A DNA stretch of 64,000 bases from Antedon mediterranea. Its lineage: Eukaryota > Echinodermata > Crinoidea > Comatulida > Antedonidae. The notes under the pieces are model-generated. The model had not been told where the DNA came from. It did no database searches and saw only the letters and a program-made list of their open reading frames with translations. The stretch is taken from assembly GCF_964355755.1 (NCBI RefSeq), contig NC_092672.1, positions 15,994,501-16,058,500 of the forward strand. The letters are read 5' to 3'. This document shows positions 22,735 to 34,454 of this stretch, piece by piece (the stretch's first letter is position 1; each line of letters begins with the position of its first letter). The translations under genes and the position numbers were made by a program.

Positions 22735-24778
22735 TGCTTGTCAACTCAATGAGATCCAAATTGGCAATTGCCGCAAAATCCTCACTGAGTTTGACGTTGA
22801 AATTCACTCTAGAACTAAGAAGTTAAAAAGAGAACTTCCTGCATCCGAGTTTCAAAACAAACTCAGGATTATTGCCAATGACTGCCGTAAGCAATCAACG
22901 GTAATGGCCTGAAAGGGACATCACAAATTTGGTCTACAAATGACTCTACCTTCGGATTACTTCAGGGCTTTTAGGAAACCCTGCAGAAGGTTCGTTGGGA
23001 TTTATACAAGAATCAGGGCAACACCTCTGATTCAGTTGTTAAAATTAATTGTCGACTTTCTAAAGGAGAGAAAAAACGTCTTTCCCGAGGACCAAGGCAG
23101 GGCAGGTCGGCGCACAACAACTATCTTTGGATATAGAGTCTTTCTCCAGAAGATTACGATTACGTGAATATTTTGCTGATTCAGACAGCAGCACCACCAC
23201 GCAAAACGAAGGCAACGTTAGTTCCTGGAATCCACCTAAAAATCGTTGTCCAGCTTTAGAAACATTTATCCAGGCTATTGAGGAGGATGTACAAAACTAC
23301 GTCCCGAGTTCAGATAAACGTGACAATCTCTCAAAACAAGAGAGGCAGGCCATTGCCAAGTTGCGTCAGCGTAATGATATCATCATTAAACCCGCTGATA
23401 AAGGTTCTGCCATTGTTGCTATGGACATCAAATTTTATGAAGAGGAATACTTAAGACAGCTAAACAATCCTCTTCATTATATATCGTAAACGGATCCCAC
23501 CCCGGAAATTGCGGATAAGGTGGCCAAATTTGTTTCTGTGATGGTAAAAAAACACTCCATCGATCCTAAGATTGGACTTCATTTGGCACAGGTCAATCCA
23601 GTTCCAGGCAGATTTTATTTCCTACCTAAAATCCACAAAACAGGTAATCCTGGTAGACCCATTATTTGGGGCAATGGCACTGCTACAGAGAAAATTTCTG
23701 AATATGGGGATGATTTACTTAGACCATATGTGACTAATCTCCCTTCATACATTCAGGATTCCGCGGACTTTATCCGCAAAATTAACCAAATTCAAAATTA
23801 ACATAATAATTCTGTTCTGGCTACATTAGATGTTTCATCGTTGTATACTAATATCCCTCACGAAGAAGGAGCCGACGCATGTATTTTAAATTACAAACAA
23901 ATTACAGGCAAAACGCCTACTAAATCTCATTTATGAGAACTGGTCATGTTGATTTTAACCAACAACAATTTTATTTTTTGGAAATGACCATTACCTTCAA
24001 ATTCATGGCACAGCGATGGGCACAAAAATGGCGCCATCTTTTGCAAATTTATTTATGGGACAATTTGAGGCCAAATGTCCCTCCAACCTAATAAACCACT
24101 TTTTTGGTTTTATTTATTTATTCAAGATCCAACAGTGTAAAGAAAAAACAGGATCGCCATAAATAAAACATATATAGATACATTGACGACATCTTCATGA
24201 TCTGGACCCATGGTGAAGATAATTTGAAATTTTTTTTTCTTCTCAATATTAATTCAGCCCCCACCCAACTATCAAATTTACAGCTACCAAATCCACTAGT
24301 AGCGTTGATTTTTTTATCCGTAAACCCACGGATAAAAATATGTACCTGCTCCCTAGCAGTTGTCATCCCCAACACTGTACTAAAAACATACCGAACTGTA
24401 AAGCATTACGTATCAGACATATCTGTTCTTCAGATTTAGATTTTCAGAATCGTACCGAAGAACTAACCGGACATCTCCGGAATAGAAATTACAAGAAGGA
24501 ATACATCGAAACTGCTATAAAGAAAGCAAAAAGGTATTCCTCGATGTCAAACACTGACGTACAAACTACGTCAGCCAAGTTCGACCAGAGTGCCATTGGT
24601 CACAACCTATCGCCCTAGGTTGCCTCCATTACGGGCTATTAATTTATTGAGAAACATATGCCCATTCTACAGTCCACAGAACGTCTCAGAACTGTTTTTC
24701 CGGAACCACCCATTATTGCATTTCGTATACCTCCCAACCTTCGTGATATATTAGTCAGATCCAAATTTAATTGAAATC
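22735..24778 (+). pseudogene. Penelope-like element reverse transcriptase
   Basis: Consecutive frames give Penelope-type RT blocks in order: a charged N-terminal helix (KKLKRELPASEFQNKLR), LRQRNDIIIKPADKGSAIVA (23355-23420), FYFLPKIHKTGNPGRPII (about 23611-23664), TLDVSSLYTNIPHEEGAD (about 23822-23877), [20 protein letters not shown] (24010-24066), the catalytic YIDDIFMIWTHG (24179-24214), SCHPQHCTKNIPNCKALRIR, and IPPNLRDILVRSKFN-stop at 24730-24774. At least five frame breaks or stops interrupt it. The GIY-YIG endonuclease that normally follows is absent: the frame stops right after the RT. Function when intact: target-primed reverse transcription. The clade within PLEs is not resolved. Confidence 0.85.
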
Positions 24779-24973
24779 TCATATTCTAAAGAAACAGTTC
24801 ATTGATATTAAGTTATGTTTACACTATCAAACTAGTTTGACCAAATAAAAGTCCCCTTTTTTAGGCAAATCTTGCAAAACTTGTTCATTGGTTGATTCTA
24901 ATGAAAAATTTAAGAGTAACCAAACTGGCCGCATTTTTCGGATAAGACAATCAATTGTTTAACCAAAAACGTC

Positions 24974-25160
24974 AGTAGAAGTAATACTAATTTGCTTTCT
25001 GTTCAGACTTCGAGGCTACCTAGGAGGCCTAATTAGTATAAATATTTAAGTCTTTCTAGCCTAGGCCTAGGCTAGTCCTGTTAGTTAGGCTACCTCTATA
25101 GGCCTACTAGCCTAGGCCTAGTCCATTTGTTATTGTCCACTAATAATAATGAAATGTGAA
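24974..25160 (-). repeat. Left arm of an inverted pair with 30133-30382
   Basis: The complement of this segment matches 30133-30382, with shared blocks GGTAGCCTCGAAGT, AGAAAGCAAATTAGTATTA, GTCCATTTGTTATTGTCCAC and a TAGGCCTA-rich middle. The two copies lie 5 kb apart. The copies differ mainly in the number and arrangement of TAGGCCTA motifs. Confidence 0.7.
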
Positions 25161-26967
25161 ATTTATTCAGCAACAAATAATTTAATTTGAACTTCATTTT
25201 AGGTTTGATAGTACGGACAGACATTACGTAACTTATTGCAAGTTTAAATAAATCACCAAACGAACCCACACGTTCTTTTACAAAAATAAAAAATACCCCA
25301 TAATACTCTAATAATATTGATAAAGTTTTATTTTTTTAAGATAATGAAATGTAAACTGTTATTTTTATAAATGCATTGGTGTTTCAATGTATTGTTGTAT
25401 TTTTTTTTCTTTGGACTTATTTTGTTTTGTTAACAGTAATAATAAAAATCAATTTAATATTGAAAAAGACATAACAGTTCAGCACTTCATTTCGTCATTT
25501 TAGGTCCTCCCCTATTTCAAAATTCTGGATCCACATAGCTCAATGACAAACCATCCCAGTCTAAAGTGGATCAACAGCAGCACATCTCATCCATTTATTA
25601 TATTGTTTAATTAAATGAATCAATTTTAATGTTTAATACTAATAAGAAATACGACAATAAATCAAGTTTACATACACGCAGTGTACAATCAACACCTTTG
25701 TTCTGTATTCAGAACAGTTTATTCAAAATCTAAATCACATTTAAAAAGTACTGAATTATATTATTTTTAAAAGTGTAAAAACATGGTTAAACTACAATTT
25801 AAAAAATAGCAAGGATAAATAAAATGCACCATAATGATTACGTTTATTACTATAATTATTGATCGATGATTATGATCAAAAATAATATGTTGAAGTGATG
25901 TACTTTTTCATTTCAGCAGCATACTGTATATGAGCAGAATATCAAACATCTGTATGCCTATAATAAAAAAAAAGTATTGTATAATGCAAGAAACTTCAAT
26001 CTTAGTAATGCTGAGACAAATTTTCATGTTGTATGGTGGGAAACAGTTATGTTTAAATATTTTATTGCATTTAAAAAAAAGATATGTAGGATTGTTTTAC
26101 TAAATTTAAGTTTATACCAGTTGTTAGAGTCAATTATTACCATACTCACTATATGAAAACTGATATTAAATGTTTTAAAGACAAATGCTTTATTGAATGA
26201 ATGCTTTAATAATATAACATTCAATTATATTTTGAAATATTGTCTGCATGAATTTGTTAGTGGATTTATCTATTCTTTGTACTGTGATTGTAATGTTTAT
26301 AATGAATGGAAATAAAAAAAAAATATCTACTTTTAATTTCTTAGCAATTCAAATGAATAGAATATTTCAAATCAGAATGTTAAAAATTAATTTTCATGTA
26401 TTGTCAGTTTTTCTACTACGGTACTGATAAAATTCAGTTTGTCTCTCTGAAAATGTTTGACTAAATTGTATCCTTCTTTTCCGAAGATTACTTTTGCAAA
26501 CAAATACTTTTTCTAAATAGGCTTCTTCTTGGGATTTTACAGTATCTTGGTCATATTGAAAAATGTCCTAAAAGATGTAGGCCTAGTGGGTTGTATGTAA
26601 AGTATTTTTGTTCAATTGTAGGTTGGGCCTATCTGTTACTTACCCTAGTTAATAGAAATGTCCATGCTACTGTACTATAACATTGATCAGAAGATACACT
26701 GTACACAATCTTTGATACATTCAAAAAATATGGGAAAAATTGAGATTTAAATAGATGACATAATTAATAACATACAGTAACAATAGCTCTGGCTCTACTA
26801 TACTGCCAACCTACTAACTGTCCGAACTGTCTGGATAAGACTCATTCATTCAAAAAATAATTAAAAAAAACAAAAAGGTCAATCTAGCAATCTAGATGTC
26901 TGTGATTTGAAGACAAACTACCAATATAGGTCTAGTAGACTAGGCTAGTAGTAGCTGATTTCAGTCT
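25161..26967. other. AT-rich intergenic stretch, no gene seen
   Basis: No exon, element termini or long repeat was recognised. Open frames here are short and AT-biased. TAGGCCTA-type motifs occur near 26580 and 26940. Confidence 0.4.
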
Positions 26968-26971
26968 TTAA

Positions 26972-28548
26972 AGGGGGGTTCCGGGTTTAAAATGAATAGT
27001 AAAAAATGTAAAATATATTTGTTTGTCTCTTGAACGGTAAAAGTTTCAATTTATATAAGCGCCCAGTGAAGCAGAACGAAGGCTGTGAAATCAGGCCAGA
27101 TTACAAGTGCAGCTACGGCAAAATCACACTGTGGTTACAAAATAGGAAATTTGTGAAATGGTCCATCTTTCGACGACTCGTTATCAAAAACCATATCAAT
27201 TACTTTTGTAAAATTATACTTATCTGATGTAATTTTAGTCGGTCTTCCCATTTATAAAGTCAATTTTTTATGAAAATTCATCAAAACAGTGAAAAATTAG
27301 ATATGTTTGCACTTTACGTTTGCCGATTTTCGCACCGACTTAGGGAAAAATCAAAATCAATGAAGCGTAACGTATACTGTACATTCCTGCTGAGGAGGAT
27401 CGAGCGAGACGAAAATACACGTGCTCTCTCTGCTGCCCATGCCTGGCATCGTCACGTGATAAGCAGATACAACAATACCAAACTGGTCGGGTCGAGTATA
27501 CCCCGTCTATAATCACAACATGAACGATGTACAGTATTTGATTGAAGGTCGACTTGACCTACCGGATTGGTATAGATAATATAGCTCGAATGAGAGAGTT
27601 GGAATATTTGTGTAGTGCAGCCTATAGTAAAAGGCCTGGTAGTATCAATTCGCATAGGGTCTACTACACTAGCTAGCTCAATTTTTAACTGGGCCGGATC
27701 GGCTAGGTCTCCTTCCTACTACCTGGTCTACTTGCTTGATGCATGAGTATCCGCTTTTTTGGAGAGTAAACTAAGCCTATTTTATTTTAGGCCTACTTAG
27801 ACGATCGGGACACCATACGTACGTGTGGACGGCGATCGGGCCTTGTTTTGCTTCAATATTTACAGCCGATTTTGTAGAACGTTTTAGGTTTAGATTGTTT
27901 AGGAGTTTGGTTGATAGGATGGGTTTTGTTATTTATGGGCCAATCGTCTAGTAGTAGGCTAGCTAGGCCCATGGGCCCCATTGTTTTAACGTAGCCATCG
28001 TGGCATGGAATCCCTAGTCAGAATGGCTCTCGCCCATATTATTATTAGGCTAGGCCTAGAGTAGTATTGTACGTGAAGCCGATAATACGATCTGTACTAT
28101 AGCGGTATAAAAATAGTATAATTTATTCCGTATCTGTACTAAATTTTGTATTTCATTAAATGTCAAATAAATATATGCTACTACTGTTATTATTACACTT
28201 TAGGCCTAGCTTAGAAAATCTACAAAAAATGTATTTCACAATGATCGGGTGGTCGTCGTTTGACAGGGGAGAGAGATGTAAATTAGTTGACAAACACAAC
28301 GTACATGACGTCGCGAGTTTGGAATCCACTGGTGACGTGATTTTGTGAATATCTCATGAATATTAATGAGCTTCCCTAATCTGCTGAAAAACAGACTTTC
28401 CATGAATTTACCCTAAAATGTATATGAAATTTAATTTTTTTAATTTCTCGTTATTACTTCTTCATTCTGACATGTCTATATTGTTATAATATTTTTTATT
28501 TAATAAATAAACGATATTTAAAACCAATTTTAAACCCAGAATCCCCCT
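26972..28548. mobile_element. 1.58 kb TTAA-flanked element with AGGGGG termini
   Basis: The left terminus AGGGGGGTTCCGGGTTTAAA and right terminus TTTAAACCCAGAATCCCCCT form inverted repeats. TTAA lies directly outside both (26968-26971 and 28549-28552). AGGG termini with TTAA duplication fit the Kolobok superfamily, which is inference. The interior has no recognisable transposase; the longest frames are short and unrelated to each other. Confidence 0.75.
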
Positions 28549-28768
28549 TTAAAGTATAGTAGTGGGCGGTGGTGGCAGTGGTATTAGTAAAAGACTGTAT
28601 AGTGACTAGTCCGCCAGACCTGACCTGCAGTTAGGCAGTATAGTTACGAGTAGTCTGTAAAATATTCATATTAAAATAATAAAAAAACAGATAATGAGGA
28701 TAGGCCTAGTTGTTTGTAGTAGGAAACCTATCTACCTAATATGAGCCCATGTCATTTTTACTCCTACT

Positions 28769-30080
28769 CAGGGGCGCAGCCAGTGGGGGGGTCACGGGGG
28801 TCCTGACCCCCCCTTTTTTTTTGAAAAAATAAATAAAAACATGAGACAACAATACAGATCAAATCATCCTGGAGATACTGTGGAAGATTACTACCGAGCA
28901 GTATTACCAAATCAACTTCTTGATTACAAACCGAGTTAAAAACCCGTTTTTCTGCCGATAACAGGCCATGCTTTAAAATATTTGGCGTAGCACCCGAGTC
29001 TATAGTGAAGTGTAATGTTGAAGAAGTCTTCAAGGAACTTGAATTTGGTACGATGATCTGCCAAGACACGAACATCTTCATTCCGAGCTTCAGTGATGGA
29101 AGCGACTGTGTAAAATTAGCGGATCCAATTGTGTTCCCGAATGTGCGTGCACTTCTTCTAATCGCGTAGGCCTATGCCCGTAACGTCTGCTGAAGCTGAG
29201 CGGAGTTTTTCGACTTTATGGAGAACGAAAACCTGTTTGGGAAATCACATGTCTTATGAGCAGCTTTCGGGATTGTGCCTCATGAACATACACTTTAACA
29301 TGAACATTAATACAGAGAATGTCATTCGCGAATTCTGTCTCCAAGCCAAGAAGAATGTTCCAAACTTATGTTTAAAGATGCATCACGCGATGTCAAGAGC
29401 GCCGTTATAGTAACTAACGTAAAATGTATGATAATAATTTAGAAGTTAGTTATTACAATTATGTATAAGCTATCACCTATACTATACATTCGAACAAAAT
29501 AGGTATATTTTTAAACAAAATATTGTATGTACTGGGTATGATAAGCGTCTCACATACACACGGAGCCAAGATAGCTTCTTGGACTTGCACAGTGTATGAA
29601 CTCTAACCTTACGGTTCTCATTTAATAATATCACTCCCTCCATGCTATCATTCTAATTTCTTTTTTAAAACTTTTGCATCTCTACGTTCATTTCATGCAA
29701 CTTTTGTATTGGTGAAAAGGGAGGAATTCAAATAAGTTTACAGCCTCTCTACACAAATCAACAAACAAGCAAGAAAAAAAGTGTTTGTCTGTGGCAGCCT
29801 GGAATATAAAAATGTTCTGTAATGAAAATGAGAGTTGTTTTTTGTTTTCTTTGTTTCAGTTTATTAGTGTTAACATTGTCATATTTGTGTGTGCGTAAAC
29901 CGATTCAAATGATCTAGATTGCCCTAGACCGCCAAAGCTTCCAGGGGGCTTCGCCCCCTGGACCCCAACCGGGGGCCCTTGGCGGCCCCCTGGCCCCCAG
30001 CCCATGGTTGCTCGCTTCGCTCGCAAAATACTCACATATTGGTTGACCCCCCCTTTAATTCTTTGCTGGCTGCGCCCCTG
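28769..30080. mobile_element. hAT element remnant
   Basis: The termini CAGGGGCGCAGCCAG and CTGGCTGCGCCCCTG are inverted repeats. TACT lies directly outside both ends (28765-28768 and 30081-30084), a partial target duplication. Inside are plus-strand scraps of a hAT transposase (GDTVEDYYR near 28875 and the C-terminal dimerisation domain at 29174-29410). The GC-rich right end contains a perfect hairpin with arms CCAGGGGGC and GCCCCCTGG at 29941-29961. Most of the catalytic core is deleted. Confidence 0.85.
29174..29410 (+). pseudogene. hAT transposase C-terminal dimerisation domain
   Basis: The 78-residue stretch begins MPVTSAEAERSFSTLWRTKT and continues with NHMSYEQLSGLCLMNIHFNM, then the short 'VIREF' helix. 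This is the signature of the hAT C-terminal dimerisation domain (T.A.AER.FS.L, then LS.L.L..IH). Sequence in another frame immediately upstream (FPNVRALLLIA at 29131-29166) is the preceding part of the same domain. The frame break coincides with a TAGGCCTA octamer at 29167-29174, which supplies the stop TAG. The domain mediates transposase dimerisation; this copy is dead. Confidence 0.9.
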
Positions 30081-30132
30081 TACTGTAGCAGGGAGGTACC
30101 CCCTGCTGTAAGGTAGGCCTAGAAAAAAAAAG

Positions 30133-30382
30133 CTCACATTTCATTAGTAATAGTGGACAATAACAAATGGACTCCAGCTAGGCCTAAGCTAGTAGTAGTA
30201 CTATCTATGCCTGAGGTAGCCTAACTCTAAAACAGGACTAGCCTAGGCCTAGGCCCTAGCGGCTAGAGAGACTTAAATAATTATACTAATTAGGCCTCCT
30301 ACTAGCTAGGCCTACAGTAGGTAGCCTCGAAGTTTGAAGAGAAAGCAAATTAGTATTAACTAATAATACTATTACTTCTACT
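30133..30382 (+). repeat. Right arm of the inverted pair with 24974-25160
   Basis: See the left arm. From 30321 this sequence also begins the segment that is directly repeated at 43214-43598. Confidence 0.7.
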
Positions 30383-30946
30383 CGCGAAATAAACTACGTA
30401 CGTACGTACGATCGAGTACGCCAACAAAATCACCTATTATGGACAACACAATGGATGGCGCACGGCGCACTACTCCAATAAACTCGCCTATTGTGGTGGA
30501 CAAAAAGTCGCCTATTTTGGACGGTGACTACTTCTTCGCATGCAGCTAAAGTAAAATGACGTCACGTTAAAGTGGGTCGTCATGCATATTTAATGAAGCA
30601 AACTTGCTGAGCGTGTTTTCCACCACGCGCGACGCGAGATTTATCGAAACTCCTGATCGACTGACGATCATATTTTTAACAATTAAAATCACGGCGTATA
30701 TAATTATAATATAATTGTTTTCACTGCTGAGGATAATAAATAATATATTTAATTTTAACATAACAGGAAAGCCTAGATACTTCCAGTGCGAATAAAAAAT
30801 AATAACAATAATGTACAGTATTACTATTAGTACATTATGTATTTTCAGATGTTGCAAGACATGAGATCCGAAATAGGCTAGGCCTAGTGGTAGCGCAGTG
30901 CATACCTCTAGGAAGGGTGGGTGGGAAGTGTAGTTAGCCGTGGCAT

Positions 30947-30999
30947 CGTGCAGATGTACACTAACCCAGCATTATGCTGGGTTAGTGTACATCTGCACG
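30947..30999. repeat. Perfect 26-bp-arm palindrome
   Basis: The arms start CGTGCAGATGTACACTAACC and end CAGCAT, around a single T, with the exact complement to 30999. A third copy of GTGTACATCTGCACGATGCC occurs just right of the next element (32499-32518), in the orientation of the right arm. The arm unit is thus present three times. Confidence 0.92.
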
Positions 31000-31008
31000 T
31001 GCTGGGTA

Positions 31009-32496
31009 AAGGCTGGTTTCCTGTCGACGTAAGAACATCACTTTTGTTGCGACTACGTCGATTTGTCGTAAGAAATGCGGATTTTACAGGAAACCGATTA
31101 CGATCGAAAATTTACAAAATCGACGCAACGTAAGAAAAATGGTAACGACAAACGATTTTACAGGAAACCGATGACCTAACAATTGTTGCGTTACGACGTT
31201 TTCTTCCGATTTTACAGGAAACCGGGATTTTTGATCTTACGCTTGAATGAACGCCCTTGCGTCACGTTTCTTACGTCTCTTACGAAAGTTGACTTGAAGT
31301 CAACTTTCGCAAGAGACGTAAGCGCAATCGTAAAAAGCAACCAATGAGCGACAAGAGTTATGACGTAATGTGTATGTCCTTATAGTGAGATAAAGCCGGA
31401 CAATAACATTTGTATGTATTTACTACTATAATTTTAGCCCACTTTACGATGTTGTACATACTTTACAAATGCACAGTAGTGTCAATAATAGGCCTAATAA
31501 TGTTCTAATCAGGGAGTTTACAACTCATATCAAAATCTAATACTCTTATTTATGGACGTGCAATAAACAATCAGCATCGGTAGAAACGTCACGAAAATGA
31601 ACATTTGCAACAAGATAAGATATAGAAAGCCCCTTTGTAAGCAATATAATATTATTATGTAACTTTAAAAAAAAATTGTTTGCTTGATTTTGTATAATTT
31701 ATATTGTTTTGTTAAATTTATTCTTATTATAGGCCTGTAAATAATGGGTATCTTACTGCGGTAGTACTATCTCATGCTCGATTAAAGTATGCCTGGGCCC
31801 ATAGGCCAAGGCCTAGCCTAGGGCCTAGGTAGGTCTAATAATAATAGGAATCCCGAAATGATTTGCCTTTTTTTAATTTTGAAAACTATTTAAGGCTAGG
31901 CCTAAAGGGCCAGGATAATTCATTCATATTTTGATTCATACAATAATACATAGGCCTACTAGCCTAGGCTCCTTATAGGCTAGTTTGATTAGATTTTGGT
32001 CAAATCAATTCCTATTAGTACAGTATTAATTAAGTATTATTACTAATACTAGGGCCTAGCCTATCTACTAAAAATAATATGTTGGTGTGCTGCACTGACA
32101 CTGATGCTGAGTTGCACTGACACTGATGCTGAGTAGCTACAGGTACAATAACATCATTCAACATTTCGCGCGAAAAATGATAAAACCCGCTCTAAAAAGA
32201 AACACCAATCAGAGATGTTGTTTCAAATACGTCATAAATCTGACCGACGTAAGAAAAAAATTTCAACTTTCGTAACAACACTAAAATCGACGTAAGCATA
32301 CGACGTGTGTTTCACAGCTAAAATTTCAACTTTCGGGAGCAGCATAACTACAGATGTTTTTCTGCGGCCCGACACGATCTTGACTAACGTCAACGACGTC
32401 AATTTTTTCTCAACTTTCGTAAGAGACGTAAGAAACGTATGAAACGCAAGAATCGTTACAAAATTCGACTTCTTACGTCGACAGGAAACCAGCCTT
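31009..32496. mobile_element. 1.49 kb TIR element, TA-flanked, 'CCTGTCGACGTAAG' family
   Basis: The ends AAGGCTGGTTTCCTGTCGAC and GTCGACAGGAAACCAGCCTT are perfect inverted repeats continuing into CGTAAGAA. TA lies directly outside both (31007-31008 and 32497-32498). Subterminal TTTACAGGAAACCG repeats occur three times near the left end. A near-perfect 25-bp-arm palindrome lies at 31271-31321 (arms TTACGTCTCTTACGAAAGTT plus GACTT). TA duplication and these ends resemble Tc1/mariner-like MITEs. No ORF of note. Confidence 0.8.
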
Positions 32497-32830
32497 TAGT
32501 GTACATCTGCACGATGCCACGCGGTAACGATGAAGGAGGATATGGATGGCCTGATAGTGTGTAGTGTACTAATAAACTACTACTCAAATATACTGTATTT
32601 TACTTTAGTTAGGCCGCTAGTGAGTAGGTAGTATCATAGAAAATCTTTCTAGGCATAGGCATCTAAGCCAAATGGGTCAAATAAACAACTATATTTAATC
32701 TGCTTCTTTGTTATCAGGAACAATATCGGAATAATTTTATTTTCCGTACCACCGATCGCAGATCGCACCATCATTTATCACTGAAAACATTTTGTAAAAT
32801 CAAAGATTGTATAGCGCCGCTACGCGCTTA

Positions 32831-34454
32831 AGCCTGTTTTCCTGTCGACGTTAAGTTACGTTGAGTTGCGTTGAGTTGCGTTGAGTTGACATATTCAACG
32901 ATTTAACAGGAAAAGGGGGTAAAAATTAACGTTGAAAATCGTTAAAATCTTAAATCGTTAAAGTTGAACTCGGTTCAACTTTAACGATTACGATCGTTAC
33001 GATCGTTAAAACTGACCAATCAAATGTTCCACAAATTACGTCATTGCAGTTTGTGAAAAAATAGGTACGCGCTGACAATTCTTGAATGTTTACAACGCGA
33101 CGATGTTTTTCACCTTTTTTGTACACTTTTAAGGTATGATATTTATAAAAAACAAGTGTAAGTTAAATTAAATTATAATATTAAACCAATTAAATTTAAT
33201 GTTTGTCTTTAGTGTAAGCCTAGATTAAGATATCAACGAAAGTATGTCCTAGGCTGGGTTTAAGCATCAAAACCCGTAACTTTTTCAATTTTCACGCGGT
33301 CCCGGCTGCGATTTTTTTTTCGTACATAAGTTGGGGACCCCTTAATGAAACGTCACATAATAAACATGAATAATTCATCAGTTAAATTTTCTTGTTCCGT
33401 GTGCACCCAAGCGTATAGCAACAAGAAGCGATTACACGACACAACTGCGATACGATTCTAGGCCTATCTCCGCTGTATGCGATTTCATAAAAGAATAGCG
33501 GCGTTTTGTGTGGATTGTCGAAATAATCAGCCTTTAGTTTAGTTTAGTTTTTTAATATAATGTATTACTAAAGAATTACGTGTTAAAATTATAGTTTCTA
33601 TTAATACTATTAGGCCTAATTATTAGTCTCTAAAGCCCATGTCTATTCTAGTAGTCTGTATTTTTTTAATTCTGCTATTTTATTATCAAACAATATGCAT
33701 GAACTCAAAGGAACTTTAAAAATGCGCGTATATGAACACATGAGATGGGAAGATTAGACCCACGAGAATAAAAAATGTATTTTTGTGTAATGTTTAATGT
33801 TTAATTTTGCTGACTTATTACTCGGATTGTGTCATACCTAACACACACACGTCACACACACACACACCGTACCCACACAGCTACTACTAGAATAGACATG
33901 GGTTTAGAGACTAATAATTAGGCCTATAGTATTTATTAATAGAAACTATAATTTTAACACGTAATTCTTTAGTAATAAATTATATTAAAAACACCATAAA
34001 CAAAGGCTGATTATTTCGACAATCCACACAAAACGCCGCTATTCTTCTATGAAATCGCACGCCGCAACAACAGCAGCGGAGATAGGCCTAGAATCGTACC
34101 GCACTTGTGTAATCACTTCTTGTTGCTATACGCTTGGGTGCACACGGAACAAGAAAATTTAACTGATGAATTATTCATGTTTATTTTGTGACGTTTCATG
34201 AGGGGGTCCCCAACTTATGTACGAAAAAAAAAATCGCGTCCCGGCTGCGCGTGGCCGGCCTTAGTTTTGCAACACTTCACGTCCGCGTGTCCCAGCAACG
34301 CTCGAGAGAACCAAGAAACTATGAACGATCGCGTAAAAATGTGTAAATATTGGCGGTCCGACTCGATCATCGTCATCGCTATTTTATTTTCAACTTTAAC
34401 GATTTTAAACTCAACGCAACTCAACGTATTTCAACGTCGACAGGAAAACAGGCT
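32831..34454. mobile_element. 1.6 kb TIR element related to the one at 31009
   Basis: The ends AGCCTGTTTTCCTGTCGACG and CGTCGACAGGAAAACAGGCT are inverted repeats. They share the CCTGTCGACG core and the TTAACAGGAAAA subterminal motif with the preceding element, but differ elsewhere (GTTAAG/AACGTT instead of GTAAGA). A palindrome with 17-bp arms (AATCGTTAAAGTTGAAC) lies at 32953-32989, equivalent in place to 31271-31321. The flanking dinucleotides are not a clean TA pair. The interior holds another foldback (33292-34257). Confidence 0.75.
33292..34257. repeat. Foldback inside the second TIR element
   Basis: Arms of about 365 bp (33292-33658 and 33893-34257) are inverted copies. They share GTTGGGGACCCC/GGGGTCCCCAAC, TTCTTGTTCCGTGTGCACCC, GATTATTTCGACAATCCACA and TAGGCCTA-containing blocks. 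The unique centre includes an (AC)n run at about 33841-33876. At the outer end, the GTCCCGGCTGCG block is in direct rather than inverted orientation in the two arms. Confidence 0.75.

Noticed and set aside
30880-30905. tRNA-like A box (TAGCGCAGTGC) suggesting a SINE or tRNA
   Set aside because: No B box (GGTTCGANTCC) lies at the required distance and no cloverleaf can be drawn. It is probably chance.
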